Assembly: GCF_000238075.1 (NCBI RefSeq) | Contig: NZ_JH414504.1 | Location: 111,927-175,926, forward strand | Length of the DNA: 64,000 nt | Reading direction: 5' to 3' | Source: Oribacterium asaccharolyticum ACB7 | GTDB lineage: Bacteria; Bacillota; Clostridia; Lachnospirales; Lachnospiraceae | In this document: positions 50,886-58,319 of the stretch, piece after piece | How positions within the stretch are numbered: the first letter of the stretch is position 1 | Layout of the letters: each line of letters starts with the position of its first letter | The notes under the pieces: generated by a model | Database searches by the model: none | Told to the model about the DNA's origin: nothing | The model's input: only the letters and a program-made list of their open reading frames with translations | Position numbers and translations under genes: made by a program

Positions 50886-51989
50886 ATGAGACTGAAAAAA
50901 TGCATTTTGGCGGGAGGAATCTTGCTTTCCACTGCCGTACTGTTTGCCTGTGGAAACAAGAGCGGTAAAGAAGCGGAGACAACAGCCGCTGCTGTAACAA
51001 CCGATGCGGAAAAGAGTATGGAAACCGAAAAAAGTACGGATAAGCCCACAGAAGGAAAAAAGTTACAGATTGTGACCACAAATTTCCCCTCCTATGATTT
51101 TGCCCGTGCCATTACCAAAGAAGATGCGGATGTTACCATGCTGGTTAAGCCGGGTGCGGAAACGCACAGTTTTGAACCGAGTCCGCAGGACATTATCACC
51201 ATTCAGAATGCGGATCTCTTTATCTATACCGGGGGAGACAGCGACGAATGGGTAGACGGAATTCTGGAATCCGTGCAGAATAAAAATTTCCATGTGTTTA
51301 AGATGATGGATGCCGTAAATCTCATCGAAGAAGAGACGGTAGAAGGCATGCAGGAAGAAGAGCATGAGCATGACCATGCGGATGCAGACCATGCGAATGA
51401 GGAAGCAGACCATGACCATGAAAAAGCGGATCAGGCTGAAGAGCATGAAGAGGAAGGTCCGGAAATGGATGAGCATGTTTGGACTTCCCCGAAAAATGCC
51501 ATTACCATTGTAGAAAAGCTGGAAGAGACTCTTTCCGGACTTGATGAGAGCCATAAAGAGAACTTCAAGGCAAACAGTGACTCCTATGTCAAGGAACTTG
51601 AGGAGCTGGATAAGAGTTTTAAGGAAGTAGTGGACAGCGGAAAGAGAAAAGAAATCATTGTGGCGGATCGTTTCCCCTTTGCTTATTTCTGTAAGGAATA
51701 CGGCTTAAGCTACTTTGCCGCTTTTCCGGGATGCTCAACCGATACCCAGCCGTCTGCAGCAACCATTGCTTTCTTAACGGATAAGGTTAAGGAAGATAAG
51801 ATTCCGGTTGTTTTCCATATCGAAATGGGAAATGAGGATATGGTCAATGCCATCAGTAAAGATACCGGGGCAAAGAAGCTGCTGCTTAATTCCGTGCACA
51901 ATGTGACAGACAGCGATTTTAAGGCAGGAAAGACCTATGTGGATCTGATGAAGCCGAATGTGGAAGCTTTAAAGGAGGCGTTAAACTAG
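50886..51989 (+). CDS. znuA: Zinc ABC transporter substrate-binding lipoprotein
   Basis: A 367-residue cluster A-I (ZnuA/AdcA) lipoprotein. The lipobox is LFAC (Cys about 19), followed by an acidic/Thr linker. Metal-ligand blocks: KPGAETHSFEPSP (His), the acidic His-rich loop HEHDHADADHANEEADHDHE (about 160-185) typical of zinc-specific members, DEHVWTSPKNA (His), and EMGNEDMV near the C-terminal acidic ligand. It captures zinc outside the membrane for ZnuBC. ATG 50886 follows AAAGGAGCCTCAAG. It lies 24 bases after zur. Confidence 0.95.
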   Translation: MRLKKCILAGGILLSTAVLFACGNKSGKEAETTAAAVTTDAEKSMETEKSTDKPTEGKKLQIVTTNFPSYDFARAITKEDADVTMLVKPGAETHSFEPSPQDIITIQNADLFIYTGGDSDEWVDGILESVQNKNFHVFKMMDAVNLIEEETVEGMQEEEHEHDHADADHANEEADHDHEKADQAEEHEEEGPEMDEHVWTSPKNAITIVEKLEETLSGLDESHKENFKANSDSYVKELEELDKSFKEVVDSGKRKEIIVADRFPFAYFCKEYGLSYFAAFPGCSTDTQPSAATIAFLTDKVKEDKIPVVFHIEMGNEDMVNAISKDTGAKKLLLNSVHNVTDSDFKAGKTYVDLMKPNVEALKEALN

Positions 51990-52700
51990 ATGTCCTATAT
52001 ATCCCTTAACAATGTTGGATTTTCCTACGAGGGAAAGACGGTATTGTCCGATATTCATTTCTCCGTAGAAAAAGGCGACTACCTTTGTATTGTTGGGGAA
52101 AACGGCGCAGGAAAAAGTACCCTTTTGAAGGGACTTTTGGGCTTAAAGAAAGCGAGTGAGGGGAGCATTGTCTTCGGAGACGGTTTGAAGGCAAATGAAA
52201 TCGGCTACCTTCCCCAGCAAACCGAAAGCCAAAAGGATTTTCCCGCCAGCTGTTATGAGGTAGTAGAGTCGGGTAGATTAAATAAACTTTCGTTTTTCCT
52301 TTTTATTCGAAAGGAAGATAAGAAGAGCGTGGAAGACGCTATGGAGTACTTAAAGGTGACAGGTCTTAAGAAGTCTTGCTTCAGAGACCTGTCCGGCGGA
52401 CAACGGCAGAGGGTTCTTTTAGCAAGAGCCCTCTGTGCCAGCGAAAAACTCCTCGTGGTGGATGAGCCGGTTGCCGGACTGGATCCTCTCGCACAGAAAG
52501 AGCTCTATGAAATGCTCGATAAGTTAAATAAAGAAAAGGGGATGACCATTATCATGGTTTCTCATGATGTGAAGGAAGTGGTGCAGCGTGCAAAAACCAT
52601 TCTGCACCTTGACCGTACACAGCGCTTTTTCGGAAGTGCAGAGGACTATCTTTCCTCGAAGTGGGGGAAACTTTTGGTAAAGGAGGAAGAAAATGCTTAA
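51990..52700 (+). CDS. znuC: Zinc ABC transporter ATPase
   Basis: A 236-residue ABC ATPase: Walker A GENGAGKSTLLKG (about 37-49), Q-loop LPQQTESQ, signature LSGGQRQRVLLARAL, Walker B LLVVDEPVAGL, and switch HDVKE. It powers zinc uptake with ZnuB. The start codon immediately follows the znuA stop (no gap), and the end overlaps znuB by eight bases, which indicates translational coupling. Confidence 0.96.
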   Translation: MSYISLNNVGFSYEGKTVLSDIHFSVEKGDYLCIVGENGAGKSTLLKGLLGLKKASEGSIVFGDGLKANEIGYLPQQTESQKDFPASCYEVVESGRLNKLSFFLFIRKEDKKSVEDAMEYLKVTGLKKSCFRDLSGGQRQRVLLARALCASEKLLVVDEPVAGLDPLAQKELYEMLDKLNKEKGMTIIMVSHDVKEVVQRAKTILHLDRTQRFFGSAEDYLSSKWGKLLVKEEENA

Positions 52701-53517
52701 TTCTTTACTGAAAATGTTCCAGTACGACTTTATGATTCGTGCTCTTGTGGTCGGAGGTCTGGTTTCTTTGTGTTCCGCCCTTCTTGGAACAAGCCTTGTT
52801 TTAAAACGGTATTCCATGATTGGAGACGGTCTTTCCCATGTGGGCTTTGCGTCATTGGCCATAGCTTATGCCCTTAATTTCGCACCGATGTCGGTATCCA
52901 TTCCGGTCTGTGTAGTGGCGGCATTTTTCCTCCTGCAGCTGGAAGAGAGCTCCAAAATAAAGGGGGACGCGGCTACGGCACTGCTCTGCAGCGGGGCTTT
53001 GGCTGTCGGTGTTATGACGATATCCCTAACCTCCGGAATGAATACGGATGTGTGCAACTATATGTTCGGATCCATTTTGGCCATCAGCCCTTCGGATCTT
53101 AGGCTTTCCGTCGTCCTTTCCATAGTGGTTTTATTCTTATATATTGTGTTTTATCCGCGGATTTTTGCGGTTACTTTTGATGAGAGTTTTGCGAAGGCCA
53201 GCGGTACCAATACACGCTTTTACAATATGGTTTTGGCACTTCTTACCTCCATTACCATTGTGCTCGGAATGCGCATGATGGGAACCTTGCTGATTTCCAG
53301 CTTGATCGTATTCCCTTCCATTACGGCGATGCGGGTATGCAAGAACTTCCTTTCGACGATTCTTGTAGCGGCGCTTCTTTCGCTCTTCGGTTTTATTGTC
53401 GGAATCAGTCTGTCCTTTTTGCACAGTATTCCTACAGGAGCGTCCATTGTTATTGTAGATATGATTTTGTTCTTCCTATTCTTAGGCCTTGAGATGCTGC
53501 GGAACAGAAAGAGTTAG
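52693..53517 (+). CDS. znuB: Zinc ABC transporter permease
   Basis: A 274-residue ABC-3 family membrane protein with about eight helices. Family blocks: GDGLSHVGFASLAIAYAL near the N-terminus, GMNTDVCNYMFGSILAIS, and the late TGTLLISSLIVFPS-like segment MGTLLISSLIVFPSITAM. It is the channel for zinc in the ZnuABC importer. ATG 52693 overlaps znuC. A lipoprotein gene begins nine bases after its stop and is in the same operon. Confidence 0.96.
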   Translation: MLNSLLKMFQYDFMIRALVVGGLVSLCSALLGTSLVLKRYSMIGDGLSHVGFASLAIAYALNFAPMSVSIPVCVVAAFFLLQLEESSKIKGDAATALLCSGALAVGVMTISLTSGMNTDVCNYMFGSILAISPSDLRLSVVLSIVVLFLYIVFYPRIFAVTFDESFAKASGTNTRFYNMVLALLTSITIVLGMRMMGTLLISSLIVFPSITAMRVCKNFLSTILVAALLSLFGFIVGISLSFLHSIPTGASIVIVDMILFFLFLGLEMLRNRKS

Positions 53518-53525
53518 GAGGAAAA

Positions 53526-54344
53526 ATGAGGAATAAGGAGCAGAAGAATCGGAAAAGACATCCGATAGCAACGGAATTTTTCTGTTTGACTCGGCTTTAC
53601 TTAAGGAAAACGGCGTATATTCTCTTTTCTCTTTTGTGTTTTTCTTTTGTTTTGACATCCTGCAAAAAGGAAAATAATGTGAGGAAATTACAAGATAAGA
53701 GCACGGAGGCAAGCGGATCATCCGTTTCGGAAGAAGAGGCTCTGTCCATGGCTAAGGATTTGGAAAGTCTGGAGCAAAAAGAGCAGGAGTCACTGGATAA
53801 GGAGTATGGTTCCAAAGATGACTCATCGACCGAGGCGGAAGCAAATGAAAATGCATCCGATGCAAAATCCGGAGAGAAGTCTCCCGACGGGAAGACGGAA
53901 GGGGAGGAAGAATCATATCCCTATGAGGATTATCCCTATGACCCGAAGGAAGACAGGGGAAAGGTAAACCTGGATAAGCCGGATATCGTAGTGGGAGACA
54001 AGCACTATGCAACGCAGATTAATGACTGGTATATGAACTTTCAAGATTATGAGGGGAAGACGGTCAGTATTGACGGCTATTACATGAACTTCGGGGGGTA
54101 TACTCTGGTCGGAAGAATGGGACCGTCTTGTCCCTATTGTACCGGCGGCTATGTAAATTTTGAATTTAAAACGGACTTGGATTTGTCTAAGCTGAAATCA
54201 GAAGAATCCTGGATTCGTGTAAAAGGGATTCTTCGAAAAGGGAAGTATTCCATTTCGAACGATCTTTCTCAACTTATCTACTATATTGAAGCCCTGGATG
54301 TGGAAGAGCTTCCGGAGGTGGGGGTAGATACGGTGACGGACTAA
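53526..54344 (+). CDS. Zinc-operon lipoprotein with CPYC and OB-like C-terminal domain
   Basis: A 272-residue exported lipoprotein. It has an unusually long cytosolic N-terminus (about 25 residues), then the hydrophobic helix and lipobox LTSC (Cys 46). An acidic, Ser/Glu-rich linker (about 50-140) leads to a ~110-residue domain: IVVGDKHYATQINDWYMNFQDY, GKTVSIDGYYMNFGGYTLVGR, then SCPYCTGGYVNFEF (Cys 202 and 205), WIRVKGILRKG. This resembles the TIGR03943/DUF1980 C-terminal OB-like domain and the module fused to the GTPase at 13239. Being the last gene of zur-znuACB, it is probably a zinc-linked surface protein. Family assignment by eye only. Confidence 0.75.
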   Translation: MRNKEQKNRKRHPIATEFFCLTRLYLRKTAYILFSLLCFSFVLTSCKKENNVRKLQDKSTEASGSSVSEEEALSMAKDLESLEQKEQESLDKEYGSKDDSSTEAEANENASDAKSGEKSPDGKTEGEEESYPYEDYPYDPKEDRGKVNLDKPDIVVGDKHYATQINDWYMNFQDYEGKTVSIDGYYMNFGGYTLVGRMGPSCPYCTGGYVNFEFKTDLDLSKLKSEESWIRVKGILRKGKYSISNDLSQLIYYIEALDVEELPEVGVDTVTD

Positions 54345-54424
54345 AACATGGCGAGAATTGGTGACTTCGTTTATTCGACTTAAACGGATAAGCGAAAAAA
54401 GACAGTATTTGAAGAAGGACAGTG

Positions 54425-55300
54425 CTAGTCTAAAATCGGCAAATATTCCTCAATGGGAATGGTTTTCTCACCATGGTTTTTCTCTTGAAAAGCATCTAAA
54501 ATAGAATTTATTTTCTGAAGGGTCCATTCTCCGGCGGAAAGAAAATTTTTCACCTGCAAATATTTTCCGATAAACAGAGAAGAGAAAAGGTCTCCGGTAC
54601 CCCCAAGATTCAATTTTCTTTCTGTATAGGGGAGAGTATGAAATTCCTTTGTACTTTCTTCATAAAGGAAAATACAGGGCATTTCATCGATTTTCATGCT
54701 GGTGATACAGATATTTTTTGCACCTTTTTGAGCTAAAGAATAAATCAACTCTTTTGCTTCATCCAAGTTAAAATTATCCGGAACGGTTTTGAGGTCTGCC
54801 AGGAGGCAGGCCTCTGTTTTATTCGGGAAAATACAATCGGCGACCTGCATGAGCTGTTTTCTGCTTTCAATGTCCTTTTTTTGAAGGCCGTTATAAAGTT
54901 TTCCGTGATCCGCCATAATGGGATCGAAGAAGATATAGCTTCCTTTTTCTTTTTCCTCTTTTGCAAATTGGTAAATTTGATTTACCTGTGCATTTCCGAG
55001 GACAAAGCCGATAAAAAGTGCGGAAAAAGAAAAGCCGAGTTCTTTCCAAACGGAGAGGCTATGAAAGAGGTATTCTGTCGTATCCAGTATTTCCGCCTTT
55101 CCGTAATTTAAGGTATTCGATACCAGGGCAGTCGGAAGGGAAAAGACATCATAATGGAGCTTACCCAGTACGGCAGAGGCCATTCTAAGTGCCACCGTAC
55201 CGTAGGAGGGAAAATCGCTTAAGAGCAGGATGGGCACATTTTTATTCTGAACGAGGGTCGCTTGCGACGCCTGCGCTATCTCATTAATATCTTTTTGCAT
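54425..55300 (-). CDS. Pyridoxamine/pyridoxal kinase (PdxK/PdxY-like)
   Basis: A 291-residue ribokinase-fold kinase. Blocks: PILLLSDFPSYGTVALRMAS near the N-terminus, SNTLNYGKAE, FFDPIMADHGKLYNGL, FPNKTEACLLA, and LNLGGTGDLFSSLF, which is the anion hole with the catalytic Asp (GTGD). It phosphorylates pyridoxal or pyridoxamine for PLP salvage. The ATG at 55300 is followed by a 20-residue leader before the first core strand. It is transcribed alone, convergent with the zinc operon. No ribosome site of consensus strength is visible (AGATAGAACC). Confidence 0.88.
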   Translation of the reverse strand: MQKDINEIAQASQATLVQNKNVPILLLSDFPSYGTVALRMASAVLGKLHYDVFSLPTALVSNTLNYGKAEILDTTEYLFHSLSVWKELGFSFSALFIGFVLGNAQVNQIYQFAKEEKEKGSYIFFDPIMADHGKLYNGLQKKDIESRKQLMQVADCIFPNKTEACLLADLKTVPDNFNLDEAKELIYSLAQKGAKNICITSMKIDEMPCIFLYEESTKEFHTLPYTERKLNLGGTGDLFSSLFIGKYLQVKNFLSAGEWTLQKINSILDAFQEKNHGEKTIPIEEYLPILD

Positions 55301-55484
55301 GGTTCTATCTCCGTTTATGAATGATTATATTGCGAGAGTGCAAAAATATCTTCTGCTTAATCAAAGATTATAGGAAGCTGAATGCAGTGTAAAGAGTATA
55401 GCGCATTTTTATAAAAATATACCAGTTCCCAATATGGACAAATCATTTCTTAATCTTGACATTTTGGTACGAAAGATTAAAGTA

Positions 55485-55548
55485 GAAACAAAGAAACAAA
55501 GAAACAAAGAAACAAAGAAACAAAGAAACAAAGAAACAAAGAAACAAA
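55485..55548. repeat. Eight tandem copies of an 8-bp repeat
   Basis: GAAACAAA is repeated exactly eight times without interruption. It lies in the leader of the antitoxin gene at 55577, downstream of TTGACA (55456-55461). The unit length is not a multiple of three and the tract is outside any gene, so changes in copy number would alter promoter or leader spacing. Confidence 0.95.
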
Positions 55549-55576
55549 GATTATATTTGGAGTAAGAGGGAAGAAT

Positions 55577-55948
55577 ATGAAAACGATTATGGATAGGAAA
55601 GCAAGCGAAGTGAAAAAGCTCAGTATTTCCCCTAAAAGGCAAATTACCATTCCCCAAAAGTTTTATACGCAACTGGGGTTTTCGCGTGGCGCAGAGTGCG
55701 AGATACGTGGAAAAGAGTTGATTCTACGTCCGCTTCAGGAGAATGGAGGAGAGTTTGCGGAAGAAATCCTTTCGGATTTGATTAAAGAGGGGTTTTCCGG
55801 TGAGGAACTCTTGCGAGCTTTTCGAAGTAGGCAGAAGCAAATTCGTCCGGCGGTGGAAGAGATGCTGAAGGAAGCGAAGAGAGTTGCTGAAGATAAAGTA
55901 CCTTACTATACCATGCAAGAGGTGTTTGGAGAGAGGGGAGAAAAATAG
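55577..55948 (+). CDS. AbrB/SpoVT-type antitoxin
   Basis: A 123-residue protein. Residues about 13-55 form a swapped-hairpin AbrB DNA-binding domain (LSISPKRQITIPQKFYTQLGF, AECEIRGKELILRPL). The rest is helical (FAEEILSDLIKEGFSGEELLRAFRSRQKQI), including an acidic C-terminal segment that would bind the toxin. ATG 55577 follows AGAGGGAAGAAT. The toxin gene starts two bases after its stop, a standard antitoxin-first operon. Autorepression by binding its own leader, including the 8-bp repeat tract, is plausible. Confidence 0.88.
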   Translation: MKTIMDRKASEVKKLSISPKRQITIPQKFYTQLGFSRGAECEIRGKELILRPLQENGGEFAEEILSDLIKEGFSGEELLRAFRSRQKQIRPAVEEMLKEAKRVAEDKVPYYTMQEVFGERGEK

Positions 55949-55950
55949 GA

Positions 55951-56241
55951 ATGCCGGAGCTTCGATTTCTTCCCGCAGCGGGTAAATATCTTAAAAAGTT
56001 AAAAGATAAAGGCTTAAAAGAAAAGTTTCACGAGGCTATCCAAACAATTTTAGAGAACCCATTCGTTGGAGAAGCAAAGAAAGGGGACCTGGAGGGGATA
56101 TTCTGTCAGGATATATTTTATAATAAGACAAATTATGAGTTAGCTTATGCGGTTTATCAAGAAGAAGCTCAGATTATTATTGTTATTATGGCAGGAACTC
56201 GTGAAAATTTTTATGATAGTTTAAAGAGGTATAGGAAATAA
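55951..56241 (+). CDS. RelE/ParE-superfamily toxin
   Basis: A 96-residue small basic protein with the RelE/ParE fold order: LRFLPAAGKYLKKLKDKGLKEKFHEAIQTILENPF (two helices), EGIFCQDIFYNKTNYELAYAVYQEEAQIIIVIMAGTRENFYDSLKRY (sheet and end). It would cut mRNA at the ribosome or, if ParE-like, poison gyrase; which is not decided. ATG 55951 follows GAGGGGAGAAAATAG at the end of the antitoxin gene. It appears intact, unlike the second toxin at 56830. Confidence 0.85.
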   Translation: MPELRFLPAAGKYLKKLKDKGLKEKFHEAIQTILENPFVGEAKKGDLEGIFCQDIFYNKTNYELAYAVYQEEAQIIIVIMAGTRENFYDSLKRYRK

Positions 56242-56391
56242 GGATTTTTATCATTTTCTATTATTTATAGCGTATTCAAATAGTGTCTCGGATTCATCGG
56301 ATAATCCATTCTATATTGCAAGAAAATCCGGCTTAGAAATCAATGTCAGATATAACTATAATTACTATATGGACTGTGGGACTAAAACGGA

Positions 56392-56429
56392 AAATCATAA
56401 CCACCCCGGTTGACGGGTGGTTATGATTT
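56392..56429. terminator. Strong inverted repeat after the toxin gene
   Basis: AAATCATAACCACCC pairs with GGGTGGTTATGATTT around an 8-base loop. No T run follows, so termination is uncertain. The rest of 56242-56554 holds no gene that I can support. Confidence 0.55.
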
Positions 56430-56480
56430 AATGGTAATAGATTGCAATTTATCATGTGTTGGGAAAATATCTTAAAATTA

Positions 56481-56515
56481 TCGTGCAATGTATTGCATAT
56501 TTCGTGCAATGTATT
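56481..56515 (+). promoter_or_regulatory. Operator candidate for the RelB/DinJ antitoxin
   Basis: TCGTGCAATGTATT occurs twice, at 56481-56494 and 56502-56515, exactly 21 bp (two helical turns) apart. The first copy also forms TGCAAT-GT-ATTGCA, an inverted repeat. Such paired sites 40-70 bases before an antitoxin gene suit autoregulation by a RelB/DinJ protein. Confidence 0.6.
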
Positions 56516-56554
56516 TATTATTTACATAAATGCATAAGGAAAGAAGAGGAAGAT

Positions 56555-56833
56555 ATGGCAAAATCAACGACTAATATCAGCATTCGCATGGATAGTGAGT
56601 TAAAGGCGGAGGCGGAATCGCTCTTTAATGAATTGGGAATGAATCTTACAACAGCTTTCAATATATTTGTTCGACAATCTCTTCGAGAGGGGGGGATTCC
56701 GTTTGATGTGAATCTTCGTGTACCCAATAAAGAGACAATGGCTGCCATTGCCGAAGCGGAAAGGATTGCAAAAGATTCTGCTGTTAAAGGCTATACGGAT
56801 TTGGATGAATTATTCGCTGATTTAAAAAGATGA
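56555..56833 (+). CDS. RelB/DinJ-family antitoxin
   Basis: A 92-residue antitoxin: ISIRMDSELKAEAESLFNELGMNLTTAFNIFVRQSLREGGIPFDV is the ribbon-helix-helix of the RelB/DinJ family, and the C-terminal helix (ETMAAIAEAERIAK ... DLDELFADLKR) is the toxin-binding part. ATG 56555 follows AAGAGGAAGAT; a longer frame to 56456 has no site. Its TGA stop overlaps the ATG of a toxin gene that is reduced to a 24-codon stub. The antitoxin is therefore now an orphan in this locus. Confidence 0.92.
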   Translation: MAKSTTNISIRMDSELKAEAESLFNELGMNLTTAFNIFVRQSLREGGIPFDVNLRVPNKETMAAIAEAERIAKDSAVKGYTDLDELFADLKR

Positions 56834-56904
56834 AAGAAAGCAAACTGACCGTTAAGTTAACGACAATATTTAAAAAAGATTATAAGATGGCAATGAAGCT
56901 ATAA
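56830..56904 (+). pseudogene. Truncated YafQ-type toxin
   Basis: ATG 56830 overlaps the antitoxin stop (ATGA). The reading frame gives MKESKLTVKLTTIFKKDYKM AMKL and then TAA. TTIFKKDYKMA matches the start of YafQ-family toxins (TxxFKKDYK), normally about 90 residues. Nothing recognisable of the rest follows before the hairpin at 56934. Confidence 0.7.
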
Positions 56905-56933
56905 GTTATACAAGCTATACCGACAATCTATGG

Positions 56934-56957
56934 CAGAGGGAGGAGAAACTCCCTCTG
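56934..56957 (+). terminator. Hairpin before the COG2984 transporter operon
   Basis: CAGAGGGAG pairs perfectly with CTCCCTCTG around GAGAAA, followed by TCTTCGTTT. It is a weak terminator or a leader hairpin 67 bases before the next start codon. Confidence 0.5.
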
Positions 56958-57023
56958 TCTTCGTTTACACATCTCCTCTTCTGTGTTAGAGTAAAGCCTT
57001 GCAAGAGGAAAAGGAGGGTATTT

Positions 57024-58145
57024 ATGAAGAAAAAATTACTGGTAACTCTTGGTTTGGCATCCGTGCTTGCTTTAGCGGCTTGTTCCAAGCCTGCGGAGAA
57101 GGCGGAAAGTAAGGGAGATGAAAGTATTTCCGCGGAAGAAAAAGGAACGGAAGCCAAGGCAGAAGAAAAGACGGAGGAAAAGGGAGAAACCGGGGAGGAA
57201 AAAACCTATAAAGTAGGAATTTTAAAGTTTATGGACCATCCTTCACTCAATCAGATTGAGGACAGCCTTTGCACAGAGCTGGACAGTCTTTCCAAGGACG
57301 GCGTAAAGTACGAGTATAAGGAGTACAAATTAAACGGGCAGGGCGATGCCTCTGTACTAAACCAGATGACGGCACAGCTTCTTGCAGATAAGGTGGATGT
57401 TATTGTTCCGATTGCCACTCCTGCAGTACAGGTGGTACAGTCCGCTACGGAAGGGAAGAATGTTCCCGTCGTTTTCTCCGCAGTATCGGATCCGGTTTCC
57501 GCAAAGCTTGTCAAGTCCATGGAAGAGCCGGGCGGTATGATTACCGGAACTTCCGACTATTTGAATACGGATGCCATTATGAATTTGATTTTTGCGGCAA
57601 ATAAGGATGCAAAGAAAATTGGACTGCTCTACTCAAAGAGTGAGGACTCTTCCAAGGCTCCTATTGAAGACGCAAAGAAATTCTTAGCGGATAAGGGTGT
57701 GGAAGTGGTAGAAAAGACCGGAACGACTACCGATGAAGTAAATCAGGCAGTGGATGCTCTCATTGCAGAAAAGGTGGATGCGATTTTCACTCCGACGGAT
57801 AACACCATCCAGAAAGCGGAGCTCAGCTTCTATGAGAAATTGCAAAAGGCGAAGATTCCTCACTACGGCGGAGCCGATTCCTTTGCTTTAAACGGTGCTT
57901 TTGCCGGCTACGGTGTAGACTATGTACAGCTCGGAAAGGCAACAGCGGATATGGTGGATGAGGTTTTACACGGCGGAAAAGAAACGGCAACGCTTCCTGT
58001 ACAGACCTTTGACAACGGTATTGCGACTGTGAATACCGATACAGCGGAAAAACTCGGCTTTTCCATGGATGAGTTAAAGGAAGTCTTTAAGCCCTACTGC
58101 ACAAAGGTAGAAGAAATCAAGACCAATCAGGAATTTGCAAAATAA
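57024..58145 (+). CDS. ABC transporter substrate-binding lipoprotein (COG2984 type)
   Basis: A 373-residue exported lipoprotein with lipobox LAAC (Cys about 20) and a Glu/Lys-rich linker (to about 60). The ABC_sub_bind domain follows: YKVGILKFMDHPSLNQIEDSL, VDVIVPIATPAVQVVQSATEG, VPVVFSAVSDPVSAKLV, IFTPTDNTIQ. The family includes TrpX-like proteins thought to bind tryptophan or other small organics. No T-box upstream supports that here. ATG 57024 follows AAGGAGGGTATTT. The permease and ATPase genes are downstream. Confidence 0.92.
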   Translation: MKKKLLVTLGLASVLALAACSKPAEKAESKGDESISAEEKGTEAKAEEKTEEKGETGEEKTYKVGILKFMDHPSLNQIEDSLCTELDSLSKDGVKYEYKEYKLNGQGDASVLNQMTAQLLADKVDVIVPIATPAVQVVQSATEGKNVPVVFSAVSDPVSAKLVKSMEEPGGMITGTSDYLNTDAIMNLIFAANKDAKKIGLLYSKSEDSSKAPIEDAKKFLADKGVEVVEKTGTTTDEVNQAVDALIAEKVDAIFTPTDNTIQKAELSFYEKLQKAKIPHYGGADSFALNGAFAGYGVDYVQLGKATADMVDEVLHGGKETATLPVQTFDNGIATVNTDTAEKLGFSMDELKEVFKPYCTKVEEIKTNQEFAK

Positions 58146-58228
58146 ATTTTTACACGAAATTCTGTACGGAGAAGATAGCACTGCTATCTTGATAAGTAGT
58201 ACAGGATGAATTTGAGAACAATTTTTAT

Positions 58229-58319
58229 GCCGAAGCGGAGTGGATAACGAGGCTTCGGCATTCGAGTAACATTAAATAAATTCGAGTAACATCAAGTAAA
58301 TTCAAGTAGAATAAGTAGG
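58229..58319 (+). repeat. Hairpin plus three 20-bp tandem repeats between transporter genes
   Basis: TGCCGAAGC and GCTTCGGCA pair first (58228-58260). They are directly followed by three units of 20 bp starting at 58260, 58280 and 58300: ATTCGAGTAACATTAAATAA, a close copy, and a diverged third copy that provides the leader of the permease gene. The design resembles the 3 x 20-bp array at 20421-20480. Confidence 0.75.

Noticed and set aside
55485..55548. CRISPR-like array
   Set aside because: The units are 8 bp with no spacers, and there are no cas genes. It is a simple tandem repeat.
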